Source of the DNA: Pseudomonadota bacterium
Lineage (GTDB): Bacteria > SAR324 > NAC60-12
Assembly (NCBI GenBank): GCA_004213175.1
Contig: SHAT01000008.1
Coordinates: 1-56,098, forward strand
Length of the DNA stretch: 56,098 bases
Direction of reading: 5' to 3'
Shown here: one piece after another, positions 1-10,267 of the stretch
Layout: every line of letters begins with the position of its first letter
Position numbering within the stretch: position 1 is the stretch's first letter
Program-made: the position numbers and the translations under genes
The notes under the pieces: model-generated
Seen by the model: only the letters and a program-made list of their open reading frames with translations
The model's database searches: none
What the model was told of the DNA's origin: nothing

Positions 1-1
1 A

Positions 2-1822
2 AACGAAGTTGGAACTATTACGGTCGGAGGAGCTTGCAATAGTTCAAACACTAATGCCTCCGCTAGTAACAATACTATAACCTTCGGCACCACATCAGCC
101 TTGGTGGATAATACCTCCTACGGCAACTGTACCATCAGGGTTACTGACACTGCAAATAACCCTAGTAGCGTACTATCGGTCACTTCTTTTACGATTGATA
201 CAACGGCACCGACTTTATCCTCAACTTCTCCCGCAGACAATGAAAGGTCAATTGCAATAACTGATAATATTTCCATAACTTTTTCTGAATCAATGAGCGC
301 GGCTTCAGTAACAACTAACACTTCAAATACAAGCTGCTCTGGATCATTTCAATTGTCTTCAGATAGTTTCAGTAGTTGTATACAGATGGCCTCATCTCCA
401 TCTAGTTCCGATAACACAACTTTTAGCATTACACCATCTCCAAAGCCCTTCTATTCAACAACTTACAAAATACGTGTTACAACTGGTGTAGAAGACAGTG
501 CGGGTAATAATATAGCCAGTCAGTATACGCAGACTTACGGCTTTAAGACATCTACAACATTCCCAACAACTGCAGGTGCATATCACACTTGCACCATTTT
601 AGAAAACAGCTCAGTCAAGTGCTGGGGCAAAAATGACTCTGGGCAATTGGGCTTAGGAGATACAAACAGCCGAGGAGATGGAGCAAATGAAATGGGAGCC
701 AACCTCTCTTCAGTTGACCTGGGTACAGGAAGAACTGCTAAGGCCATCGCGGCTAATAGGGTTGCCACTTGTGCCATACTCGACAACTCATCTATCAAGT
801 GCTGGGGGAAAAATGATCGAGGACAACTAGGGCAAGGAAATACGAACAGCCTTGGAGATGCAGGAAGCGAAATGGGAGACAACCTGACACCGATTGACCT
901 TGGGACTGGAAGAACTGCTACTGCTATCGCTGGTGGAGGATGGCACAATTGCGCCATACTCGACAATTCATCTATCAAATGTTGGGGGATTAATAGTGCA
1001 GGGCAACTGGGGATTGGGTCTACAGACGACCGTGGAGATGGAGCAAATGAAATGGGTGACAACCTCCCATCGATTGACCTTGGGACCGGAAGAACAGCTA
1101 CAGCCATTGCGGCTGGAGGAGCCCACAGTTGCGCCATACTCGACAACTCAGCGGTTAAGTGCTGGGGCAAAAATGATGCTGGACAATTGGGACTAGGTGA
1201 TACAAACAACCGCGGAGATGGAGCAGATGAAATGGGAGACGACCTTGACGCAGTTGACCTTGGCACCGGAAGAACCGCTGTGTCCATCACTGCTGGTTAT
1301 GCTCACACATGTGCGCTGCTAGATAACTATTCTGTGAAATGTTGGGGAGATGCCGCTGAAGGCCAAATGGGAACTGGTAAAACATTCGATCTTGGAGATG
1401 CAGCAGGTGAAATGGGAGATAGCCTTACTGCAATTGATCTAGGAACCGGTAGAACGGCAACTGCTATTTCAGCTGGCCGCAGTCACACTTGTGCCATGCT
1501 AGACAACTCAAGTATCAAGTGTTGGGGTAGTAATGATAGTGGACAACTCGGACTTGGAGACACTAGCAATCGTGGAAACACCGTACAAGGCGACGGATCT
1601 AGCCAAATGGGAGACAACCTCCCATCAATTGACCTTGGCACCGGAAGAACAGCAAGAGGAGTAATTACTGGCGAAGGACTACATACTTGTACCATCATGG
1701 ACAACTCATCTATCAAGTGCTGGGGGTATAATGCTAGTGGACAACTGGGCATAGGCGATACAGACTCTCGCGGCGATGGAGCAAATGAAATGGGAGATAA
1801 TCTGCCTAGCATAAGTTATTAG
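2..1822 (+). CDS. Secreted/surface protein with Ig-like (Big_5-type) module and seven RCC1-like repeats; 5' end outside window
   Basis: Frame is open from base 2 upstream of the listed start at 101; 'TAPTLSSTSPADNERSIAITDNISITFSESM' Ig-like motif; seven repeats of the type CAILDNSSIKCWGKNDSGQLGLGDTNSRGDGANEMGDNLPSIDLGTGRTATAIAAG. Confidence 0.88.
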   Translation, partial: NEVGTITVGGACNSSNTNASASNNTITFGTTSALVDNTSYGNCTIRVTDTANNPSSVLSVTSFTIDTTAPTLSSTSPADNERSIAITDNISITFSESMSAASVTTNTSNTSCSGSFQLSSDSFSSCIQMASSPSSSDNTTFSITPSPKPFYSTTYKIRVTTGVEDSAGNNIASQYTQTYGFKTSTTFPTTAGAYHTCTILENSSVKCWGKNDSGQLGLGDTNSRGDGANEMGANLSSVDLGTGRTAKAIAANRVATCAILDNSSIKCWGKNDRGQLGQGNTNSLGDAGSEMGDNLTPIDLGTGRTATAIAGGGWHNCAILDNSSIKCWGINSAGQLGIGSTDDRGDGANEMGDNLPSIDLGTGRTATAIAAGGAHSCAILDNSAVKCWGKNDAGQLGLGDTNNRGDGADEMGDDLDAVDLGTGRTAVSITAGYAHTCALLDNYSVKCWGDAAEGQMGTGKTFDLGDAAGEMGDSLTAIDLGTGRTATAISAGRSHTCAMLDNSSIKCWGSNDSGQLGLGDTSNRGNTVQGDGSSQMGDNLPSIDLGTGRTARGVITGEGLHTCTIMDNSSIKCWGYNASGQLGIGDTDSRGDGANEMGDNLPSISY

Positions 1823-1943
1823 AACTTTTTCCACATTTGATTGTTTAGAAAAAATTTTGAGTTTCAAAATACTTGAATAATGAATATTTATCTCTTAGTT
1901 AGATATTACTAATTAAAAAGACATCGTATAAATTTTTTACTTT

Positions 1944-2912
1944 ATGATGAAAAATTTACTAAAATTTAATTTAATCAGTTTATTGGTCTTCACTACTTTA
2001 TTTATTATGTCCTGTGGACGTGAACCAGGGAGTGATTCTACAAGTAATGATTATTTAAAAGCAATCAGTTCCATCTCTTCCTCTGTAATCAATACAATAA
2101 AAGGGACAGAAATACCGATTCTGAACCATATCAAATCTCCATCTCTGCAAGAGAACAATCTCGTCTCCTATGGATTCAGTAGCTCGAAGGCTGGGACAAT
2201 AAATTATTCAGGAGGTTGCTTCAGTTCAACTAGAAATGCAATCGCAGGAGACCACCACATCCTTTTTGTAACAATGGTGGAAGGAAGATATGATAACTGT
2301 GCCATAGAGGTCACTGACACTAAGGGTAATAAGAGCGAACCTTTAAGAATACCATCATTTAAGGTAGATTTCTCTCCGCCAGAATTGTCTCAAATCGGGG
2401 GATTTAGGGTTCAAGGCAGGAATGTAAAGATAAAGATAAAAGCAAATGAAGCAGGAAGTCTGGCCTATTCAGGAAACTGTAACGGAGATCTCCAGAATTT
2501 GAATAAGGGCAAATCTGAAGTCACAATCAGCTTTCCAGGTGACGGTCTGTACAGAGGCTGTAAACTTAAGTTGAGCGATTCCTCTGGGAATACTAGCAAA
2601 CCTTTATTATTAGGCAATGTTAGGATTGATTATTCACTACCTGTTCTCACAGAGATCAATCCTGTTCCTAAAAAGACAAATTCTAATAGGCCTAGCTTCT
2701 CTTTCAAAACCTCCAAGTCTGGCACACTCAAATTCAACGGTAGATGCAAAGGCAACGTTGACAATGCTGTTGCCGGCATCAATCATATTGCGCTAATGAC
2801 AGCAGAACCAGGAGACTACGATGACTGCACAATGACTCTCACCGATTCCTCCAACAACCGAAGCCAACCTTTGAGGATTTCTCCTTTTGAGATAGTAGAG
2901 GATCAGTCATAA
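1944..2912 (+). CDS. Lipoprotein with three Ig-like repeats
   Basis: Signal peptide with lipobox-like LFIMSCG; three repeats of 'SKAGTINYSGGC...YDNCAIEVTDTKGNKSEPLRI'. Confidence 0.75.
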   Translation: MMKNLLKFNLISLLVFTTLFIMSCGREPGSDSTSNDYLKAISSISSSVINTIKGTEIPILNHIKSPSLQENNLVSYGFSSSKAGTINYSGGCFSSTRNAIAGDHHILFVTMVEGRYDNCAIEVTDTKGNKSEPLRIPSFKVDFSPPELSQIGGFRVQGRNVKIKIKANEAGSLAYSGNCNGDLQNLNKGKSEVTISFPGDGLYRGCKLKLSDSSGNTSKPLLLGNVRIDYSLPVLTEINPVPKKTNSNRPSFSFKTSKSGTLKFNGRCKGNVDNAVAGINHIALMTAEPGDYDDCTMTLTDSSNNRSQPLRISPFEIVEDQS

Positions 2913-3054
2913 TATTCAGTCTTGCCTATGAGAGGTTGTCCTGTCACAGCCATTTTGTTGCCGAATCGGAATGCATTTCCCCCTGCCAAATAATTTCGAG
3001 GCTCTATAATCTGGCAATTACTTTATTTCATTCAGGAAAACAAATTAATCTAAA

Positions 3055-4017
3055 GTGAAAACAGAATTTCGTCCAAGCTTTTGGCTACCAGGAGCTCATT
3101 TACAAACCATTTGGGCTTCCAAATTTAGATCTCTTCCTTATCCAGACACCACCAAAGAGCAAATAGAATTAGATGACGGAGATTTTATCAATTTGTTCTG
3201 GTTAACTGAAGGAAAAGGTCCGATTGTAATTATTGTTCACGGTTTGGAAGGAGATCTTTCTTCTAACAATGTCAAAGGAATGTTTGGAGTTTTTAGAAAA
3301 ATGGGATGGAATGGGGTCCTTCTGCTTAACCGAAACTGTGGGGGGATCTCAAACAGGCTTCAGCGGACCTATCATGCAGGTGAAACGGGAGACCTGGACT
3401 TTGTTGTCAATCTGGTAAAAAAAAGATTCCCTGATGTCCCTTTGATGGTCTATGGATATTCACTTGGAGGTAATATCCTATTGAAGTGGCTTGGGGAGAA
3501 AGGTGATAATGCTCGAATCAATGCTGCCGCAGCGGTATCTACACCTTTCGACCTTGGATCTTCTACTTCCATCCTGGAGAAAGGTTTTTCAAGAGTTTAC
3601 CAGAGTCACTTTGTCAATCTGCTGCGTGCATCAGCAAAAAGGAAATTCCGGGATCTACCACCTTTATTTAATCCAGGTGACTTGAATAAAATAAAGACTA
3701 TAAGAGAGTTTGATGAAAGGGTTACGGCGCCATTACATGGATTCAAAAATGCTAATCACTATTATTTAGAATCATCCTGTAAACGATTCCTTGATAATGT
3801 CAAAGTTACTACGCTAATAATGAATTCACTTGATGACCCTTTTTTGGACACAAAAACTTTCCCGGACCAAAAAGAAGTCTCTGAGATGATTGAACTTGAA
3901 TTCCTTCAAAAGGGAGGTCATGCAGGATTTATAACTGGAAATGTTTGGAATAAATTTAGTTTTATAGAAACCAGGATTCCAGAATTTTTTAGGGGAAAAA
4001 TTGAAATAAAAACATGA
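3055..4017 (+). CDS. Alpha/beta hydrolase, YheT/UPF0017 family
   Basis: GTG start; 'FRPSFWLPGAHLQTIW', HGLEGD and GYSLGGN nucleophile elbow. Confidence 0.88.
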   Translation: MKTEFRPSFWLPGAHLQTIWASKFRSLPYPDTTKEQIELDDGDFINLFWLTEGKGPIVIIVHGLEGDLSSNNVKGMFGVFRKMGWNGVLLLNRNCGGISNRLQRTYHAGETGDLDFVVNLVKKRFPDVPLMVYGYSLGGNILLKWLGEKGDNARINAAAAVSTPFDLGSSTSILEKGFSRVYQSHFVNLLRASAKRKFRDLPPLFNPGDLNKIKTIREFDERVTAPLHGFKNANHYYLESSCKRFLDNVKVTTLIMNSLDDPFLDTKTFPDQKEVSEMIELEFLQKGGHAGFITGNVWNKFSFIETRIPEFFRGKIEIKT

Positions 4018-4152
4018 AGAACCTATTCTTTGAAAAGTAATTTGAAAGAACAAATAGATTTACGCAGGAGCTTTTTCAGTAAATCTCCTCAGGAATTGAG
4101 AACAAAAATTACTACAAAAATACTTTTTTGTTTAGGACTTGTGCTTATACTA

Positions 4153-6819
4153 CTACAAAATTCCTGCTAAATAATTTTTAGATTCAGTAAAATCAGCGTC
4201 AAAACAGTAATTCATGGTTTGGAAACGTTCCCGGAAATGTGCTACTTCGTCAGCTACATTCCTACCACGAACAGCCTCAGTGAAAATTGTAGCAAATTCA
4301 CGAAAATCTTCCTCCCTCATACCAAATCGGGTCATTTCTGCAACACCCATACGCAATCCAGAACTTGAAGTAAAACTCTCGTCAGAAGGTATTGCCTGAT
4401 AGTTTAGGATGATATTACTTTCTTCCAATTCCTTGGCAACTGCGCATCCCTGAGCATAACCTACAAATACAACAACTTGGTGCGTTTCTGTGTAGCCCAC
4501 TTCTGGGTCCCCCTCTACCTCCAAGCCCTCATCAACGAGTGCCTTGGCAAAGGCTTTTGCATTTGCGATCACTTGTGGCTGATAGGTATCCTTAAAGGCA
4601 TTCATTTCAATTGCCCCCATCAACAATCCCAGCAAGGTACCAAGGTGGTGGTTACTTACCGCTCCTGGAAATGCACGGCGCTCAATTGCTTTCCAGAATT
4701 CAAACTCCGGAACTCCTTCTTCATAATTTGCTCCAATAACTCCACGCTGAGAACCGTAAAAGGTTTTATGAGTAGAGCCAGTGATAATATCCGCACCTTC
4801 AGCAAGTGGATCTTGGAAATGAGGTCCGATCAGACCAAGAACATGCGCCATATCGTACATGATGACCGGCCTTGTTTTTTTTGCCTCAATCATTTTTCGG
4901 ATTGCAGCAACTGGTTCGGCATGAAGAATCATACTCTTGCCGAGAATAATCAGTTCGGGATCAAAGCGGTCAAGCAGGTTGGCGGTTTCCTTTAAATCAA
5001 TACTATACGGATTTTCAGGTAGAACCGGGAAATTGAGGACTGAGTATTTTTCTGTTACGGGATCTTTAGCAACATAATCACGCAGTGCACCCATAGGCTG
5101 TGAGCTAAGATGTCCTCCTTTACTGATGTGATTATTCATCACAAGTGGAATTCGACGAGGTTCACTTCGACGATCGGTGCGGTTTATAAAATCAACGAGA
5201 GCGCTAAAAACTGTCATGTTCGCCATCTGACCGCTGATGACCCGAGTCTCTACCAATGGATAGCCTAGAAATTTTTTCATTTCTTCAACAAGGCGATCCT
5301 CAGTCCAAGCGATAAATTCTGTTCCTTGATAGTAGAATACCTCCTGCTCAAAGGCTGCCAGCAATTCCTTGTGTTCTGCGTAACGACCACATGGATCAGT
5401 AACTTGTAGTAAACGAACAAGGCTAGACTGAGTCATTTCTGAAGGAATCAGGTTAACGCATCGGCGTTGTCTCCACTCATGATTCTCCAGACTTTTCTTC
5501 AAGATCAGGTTAACCTGTTCTTGAGGAGTGGCTGTTACCTTTACATCACTTATTGTTTCCCAGTCAACTGGTATTGCCCTGAAATATGGAGGTGCCTCAG
5601 AGCGCCCATGCCATTTGACCAACTGTGCATCAAGACTTCGTCCTCTGACTTCTATTTCTAGTTCCTGATCTACTGGTATTTCTGCATCAATGTAAGCCAA
5701 AGCGATTGCTCTTCGATCCTGTTCTTCCATGATTTGCATCGTCGCGCCTTCACCTTCAAATTTCCAGTAAGGCACCATCGTTCCACTTGTAATAACCCCG
5801 ACCTTTTTTCCAGATAAAAACACTGTATCCCCCTGCCTCGTAACACCTTTAGCCTTCAGAGCAAGTGGTAAAAATCGGCGAGGCAAAACGTCAGAGTTTT
5901 TATATTGCCCCATACGTATTTTACGGATTTCCTCAAACTGTGCCCTTAAAGAGTCGCGTCCCACAAAATCACCCTTACGCCTTGAGAAACTAACTGCAAC
6001 TGAAGTGAGTGGAAAAGCAAACGCAGGTATCTCTTTACCATCTGGATCTAGTCCAAATTCATGACCATAAAGCGGCATGCCTGCTTCAAGCCTTAAAGTA
6101 TCACGAGCACCCAAACCGGCCGGAACCACACCCATGTCCTTACCTGCTTCCTCAATACGAGACCAGATAGCCTCCATCTTTGCCGCTGGTGCAAACAATT
6201 CAAATCCAATTGGTTCGCCAGTATAACCTGTACGTGCCAGTAAAACTTCTGTACCTAAAATAGTTATTTTGGAGAGGCTGTTACGGAAAGTTTCGGGCAT
6301 CGTACCTTCGCGCTTTATCTCTGAAAGAATGCGTCCGGAAAGAGGCCCTTGAAAGGCAATCATCCCAACTTCAAACGTTTCATCATTCAGGCTTACATCA
6401 AAATTTTTGGCCAACTTCTTAAAATGATTCCAGTCCTTTTCACGGTTCGAAGCATTGACGACCAAAAAATATTCATCTCCCGGATGATAGAGGTAAGCAT
6501 CATCAAGCAGCCCTCCGTTTTTGTTGGGAATCAAAGTGTACTGAGCCTGCCATGAATCAAGTGACTCCACATTGTTGGTGAGAACGTGTTGTAAAAAAAG
6601 TACGGTATCTTTACCACTAATGCTGAAGCGTCCCATGTGACTTACATCAAACAATCCACCATAACGTCTTGTGGAAAGATGCTCCTTTAGAATTCCTGTA
6701 CCGTACTGCAAAGGCATGTCCCAACCACCAAAGTCAATTAGCTTACCTTCGTTTGCTTTGTGCCATGAATGAAGAGACGTACGGGAAAGTCCCTCAGAGG
6801 AATTATTTTTTTCAGTCAT
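4153..6819 (-). CDS. Fusion protein: GcvT-like aminomethyltransferase (N-term) + serine hydroxymethyltransferase-like (C-term)
   Basis: N-half 'FDVSHMGRFSISG', 'NKNGGLLDDAYLY', 'ARTGYTGEPIGFELF' (GcvT); C-half 'GSTHKTFYGSQRGVIGANYE' with PLP lysine and 'NHHLGTLLGLL' (SHMT); single uninterrupted 888-aa ORF. Confidence 0.92.
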   Translation of the reverse strand: MTEKNNSSEGLSRTSLHSWHKANEGKLIDFGGWDMPLQYGTGILKEHLSTRRYGGLFDVSHMGRFSISGKDTVLFLQHVLTNNVESLDSWQAQYTLIPNKNGGLLDDAYLYHPGDEYFLVVNASNREKDWNHFKKLAKNFDVSLNDETFEVGMIAFQGPLSGRILSEIKREGTMPETFRNSLSKITILGTEVLLARTGYTGEPIGFELFAPAAKMEAIWSRIEEAGKDMGVVPAGLGARDTLRLEAGMPLYGHEFGLDPDGKEIPAFAFPLTSVAVSFSRRKGDFVGRDSLRAQFEEIRKIRMGQYKNSDVLPRRFLPLALKAKGVTRQGDTVFLSGKKVGVITSGTMVPYWKFEGEGATMQIMEEQDRRAIALAYIDAEIPVDQELEIEVRGRSLDAQLVKWHGRSEAPPYFRAIPVDWETISDVKVTATPQEQVNLILKKSLENHEWRQRRCVNLIPSEMTQSSLVRLLQVTDPCGRYAEHKELLAAFEQEVFYYQGTEFIAWTEDRLVEEMKKFLGYPLVETRVISGQMANMTVFSALVDFINRTDRRSEPRRIPLVMNNHISKGGHLSSQPMGALRDYVAKDPVTEKYSVLNFPVLPENPYSIDLKETANLLDRFDPELIILGKSMILHAEPVAAIRKMIEAKKTRPVIMYDMAHVLGLIGPHFQDPLAEGADIITGSTHKTFYGSQRGVIGANYEEGVPEFEFWKAIERRAFPGAVSNHHLGTLLGLLMGAIEMNAFKDTYQPQVIANAKAFAKALVDEGLEVEGDPEVGYTETHQVVVFVGYAQGCAVAKELEESNIILNYQAIPSDESFTSSSGLRMGVAEMTRFGMREEDFREFATIFTEAVRGRNVADEVAHFRERFQTMNYCFDADFTESKNYLAGIL

Positions 6820-7200
6820 TTATATTTGGAGAATATTGAGGTATTTTGGGGTTCTTCCAGTCAGAAATTTAGCAGATTAAACTTCAAACAAGCGAAAAGA
6901 CTTGGATTTTCTTAACTAATATGAACTTTAACATATGACAAAAGAGGAGTCAAAAGTTATTTCTCTGATTATCCTGTAGATAATAGGATTTACAAAGAAA
7001 AAAGTGTAAACTCTTTTACTAGAGGGTGAGAAGAGTGATAGAGTTAAAAATACTACAGGGTTAGAGTCAGGTATTAATTATAATGATCACAAAAGCATAT
7101 GGGAATTAGAGCAAAAAAACTTGATTACCCTACCTATATTTCCTAGAATCAGTGTGTTTTTAAATTCCATTTTTTCAAGAAATTTTTTAGGAGAATCTAA

Positions 7201-8700
7201 ATGAGTAACATAATCGGCAACCATGTTGGAGGTTCAAGGGTTAGCCTAAGTGGAGGTACCCTCCAAGATGTTTTCAATCCTTCAACCGGAGAGGTTTCCG
7301 GTCAGGTACGTTTATCGAGTCCAAAGGAATTAGATGATGTAGTTAAAGTTGCAAGCGAAGCAGCAGTTTCCTGGGCGGCAATACCTGCGGCGAAACGTGC
7401 TCAGGTTATGTACAGATTCAAACGTTTACTCGAAGAAAATTCAGAAAAAGTCGCCAATTCCATTAGCAGTGAACATGGGAAAACACACGATGATGCATTA
7501 GGCGAGGTAGCACGAGGACTGGAGGCAGTTGAATTTTCCTGCGGTATCCCGCATTTGCTAAAAGGAACTTTCAGTGAACAGGTAGCAGCTTCAATTGATG
7601 TTTATTCAATTCCACAGCCACTAGGTGTTGTTGCTGGTATTACACCTTTTAACTTTCCTGCAATGGTACCAATGTGGATGTTTCCGAATGCTCTTGCGTG
7701 CGGAAATGCTTTCATTTTGAAACCATCTGAACGAGACCCCAGTGTAACTTTAATCATTGCTGATCTGCTAAAAGAAGCAGGTTTGCCGGAGGGTGTCTTC
7801 AGTGTGGTTCAGGGAGACAAAGTTGTGGTTGATGCTATTCTCGATAATCCGGAAATCAAAGCAGTCAGTTTTGTTGGCTCAACTCCCGTCGCGGAATATA
7901 TCTATACCCGTGGATCAGGGAACGGGAAACGTGTTCAAGCTCTAGGAGGGGCAAAAAACCATATGGTTATTATGCCTGATGCAGACATGGATCAGGTCGT
8001 TGACGCATTGATGGGTGCAGGGTATGGATCCGCTGGAGAAAGGTGCATGGCGATTTCTGTACCTGTTCCTGTGGGAGAAAAAGTCGCAGATGAATTGATG
8101 GATCGAATGGTACCCCTGGTGAAAAAATTACCGGTCGGACCTCCAAGTGATTCTAGTGTTGCAATGGGCCCTGTCATCACAAAACAAAGTTTAGAGAGGA
8201 TTACTGCTCTGCTCCAGAGTGGTGTTGATCAAGGTGCAAAATTACTGGTCGACGGTCGGAGCTTAAAAGTTCCTGGACACGAAAATGGATTTTTCATCGG
8301 AGCTTCACTTTTTGATCAGGTAACCCCGGAAATGGAAATTTACAAAGAAGAAATATTTGGGCCTGTTCTTTCATCTGTTCGTGTTTCTGATTATGAAGAG
8401 GCGATTAAGCTGATTCACAATAATCAATACGCAAACGGCGTGGCAATTTTTACAAGAGACGGAGACGCTGCAAGAGATTTTGTAAACCGTATTGAAGTCG
8501 GAATGGTAGGTGTAAACGTACCTATTCCTGTGCCAGTCGGTTACCATAGTTTTGGCGGATGGAAAAAATCACTTTTCGGAAGTCATCACATTTACGGTCC
8601 TGAAACAATTCACTTTTACACACGTCTCAAGGCTGTTACTTCACGTTGGCCAACTGGAATAAAAGCTGGTGCACAATTTAATTTTCCTACTATGTCTTGA
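7201..8700 (+). CDS. mmsA: Methylmalonate-semialdehyde dehydrogenase (CoA-acylating)
   Basis: ALDH family; 'GVVAGITPFNFPAMVPMWMFP', 'GSAGERCMAIS' catalytic Cys context, 'GGWKKSLFGSHHIYGPETIHFYT'. Confidence 0.93.
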   Translation: MSNIIGNHVGGSRVSLSGGTLQDVFNPSTGEVSGQVRLSSPKELDDVVKVASEAAVSWAAIPAAKRAQVMYRFKRLLEENSEKVANSISSEHGKTHDDALGEVARGLEAVEFSCGIPHLLKGTFSEQVAASIDVYSIPQPLGVVAGITPFNFPAMVPMWMFPNALACGNAFILKPSERDPSVTLIIADLLKEAGLPEGVFSVVQGDKVVVDAILDNPEIKAVSFVGSTPVAEYIYTRGSGNGKRVQALGGAKNHMVIMPDADMDQVVDALMGAGYGSAGERCMAISVPVPVGEKVADELMDRMVPLVKKLPVGPPSDSSVAMGPVITKQSLERITALLQSGVDQGAKLLVDGRSLKVPGHENGFFIGASLFDQVTPEMEIYKEEIFGPVLSSVRVSDYEEAIKLIHNNQYANGVAIFTRDGDAARDFVNRIEVGMVGVNVPIPVPVGYHSFGGWKKSLFGSHHIYGPETIHFYTRLKAVTSRWPTGIKAGAQFNFPTMS

Positions 8701-8797
8701 TATAAACAGCAGATATAAAAACTTTCTATATAAATAAGACTATCTGTATACAACTTACAACTTCTTACTTTCCACAACGGAAGAGGATAATTCCTGA

Positions 8798-10267
8798 ATG
8801 AGTAAAATGGAATTCATTAGCTTAACTGATTTAACTCCGATTTTTCCTGAAATAATCGTGCTCCTGACTGCCTGCACTGTTTTATTGGTTGATCTTTTTG
8901 CTACTAATAAAAACAGATCCACGACCCTGGCAGTAACCACGATCATTGGTTTATTTTTGGCAATGTTATTAGAAATTCAGTTGCACGGGAAGGATATCGT
9001 TGGGTTTTACGGAACAGTTGTCGCAGATGATTTTTCGATACTTTTTGAATTTATCTACATGAGTGTTGCGATCGTGACTGTCTTTGTCTCACGGCATTAT
9101 ATTTCCGAAAATGAAATGAATTTTGGAGAATATTACGTACTGCTCCTTACCGCTGTTTCCGGAATGATGTTCATGACTTCCGGACTTGATTTACTGGTAA
9201 TATTCATTGGGCTAGAGGTTATGTCTATTTCCAGCTACATCCTGGTAGGTATGAAACGCAAGGTAGCCGTAGCCAATGAAGCCGCTCTAAAATATTTGCT
9301 GCTTGGGGCTTTTTCCACAGGTTTTTTACTTTACGGAATTTCTTTACTTTACGGAGCAACCGGAAGTACGTTACTACCAGTGATCATTGCCGAAATTCAA
9401 CAGAACGGCTCAGAGAATCCACTTGTCATTGTAGGAATTGCACTTGTAGTTGTAGCAATGAGCTTCAAAATTGCGATCGTACCGTTTCATATGTGGACAC
9501 CTGATGTTTATACCGGAGCTCCCACTCCGGTCACAGGCTTCCTTTCCGGAGCAGCAAAAGCTGCAGGTTTTGCCGTATTTATTCGTGTACTAATGACCGG
9601 AATTCCGATTGAGGGTGCAAATTGGGGAAACCTCTTTTGGACTCTTGCAGTATTGACCATGACAGTTGGGAACCTCATGGCTTTAAGGCAAAACGAAGTC
9701 AAACGTATGCTAGCTTATTCCTCTATTGCTCATGCAGGTTATGTGCTGGTGGCAATTACAGTTGGAAGCACTTCTGCCATTAGCGGTGTTATTTTTTATT
9801 CCTGTGCATACGCTTTAATGGGGACAGGAGCTTTTGGAATTTTAACCATCCGGGATGCAGGTCGTTTACCCACTACTTTTGATGATTTAGCGGGTTACGC
9901 AAAACGAAATCCGACGCTTGCATTGCTAATGAGTTTATTTATTTTTTCTTTAGTAGGTCTACCGCTAACGGGAGGATTCATTGGGAAATTTCAAATTTTC
10001 AGTGCAGCCCTAGAGGGAGGTTGGATATGGCTTACAGTGATTGGAATACTTAACAGCGCTCTATCAGTTTATTACTATTTGCGGGTTGTAATGTTCATGT
10101 ATATGCGTGAAGGTGCTCTTCCGGATGGCACTGTTGTTTCATCGGGGAACACGTCCCGTTTTGCCTTGACAGGTCTGCTTTTAACCGCATTAGCGGTAGT
10201 CTATCTTGGCATTTTCCCGGATCAAATATTGGAACTGGCATCTTTGTCCATTTTGGCACTGCTCTAA
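8798..10267 (+). CDS. nuoN: NADH-quinone oxidoreductase subunit N
   Basis: Multi-TM proton-translocating Q/M module; 'FKIAIVPFHMWTPDVYTGAPTPVTGFLS', 'RMLAYSSIAHAGYVLV', 'GLPLTGGFIGKF'. Confidence 0.95.
   Translation: MSKMEFISLTDLTPIFPEIIVLLTACTVLLVDLFATNKNRSTTLAVTTIIGLFLAMLLEIQLHGKDIVGFYGTVVADDFSILFEFIYMSVAIVTVFVSRHYISENEMNFGEYYVLLLTAVSGMMFMTSGLDLLVIFIGLEVMSISSYILVGMKRKVAVANEAALKYLLLGAFSTGFLLYGISLLYGATGSTLLPVIIAEIQQNGSENPLVIVGIALVVVAMSFKIAIVPFHMWTPDVYTGAPTPVTGFLSGAAKAAGFAVFIRVLMTGIPIEGANWGNLFWTLAVLTMTVGNLMALRQNEVKRMLAYSSIAHAGYVLVAITVGSTSAISGVIFYSCAYALMGTGAFGILTIRDAGRLPTTFDDLAGYAKRNPTLALLMSLFIFSLVGLPLTGGFIGKFQIFSAALEGGWIWLTVIGILNSALSVYYYLRVVMFMYMREGALPDGTVVSSGNTSRFALTGLLLTALAVVYLGIFPDQILELASLSILALL

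Noticed and set aside
583-1290. Antisense ORFs within the RCC1 gene (also 894..1196 and 1483..1812)
   Set aside because: Shadow ORFs of a strongly repetitive coding region
4477-4995. 172-aa + ORF within gcvT-glyA
   Set aside because: Antisense to a well-supported SHMT domain
6820-7200. Glycine riboswitch upstream of the GcvT-GlyA gene
   Set aside because: I could not find the conserved glycine aptamer motifs on either strand; a covariance search would be needed
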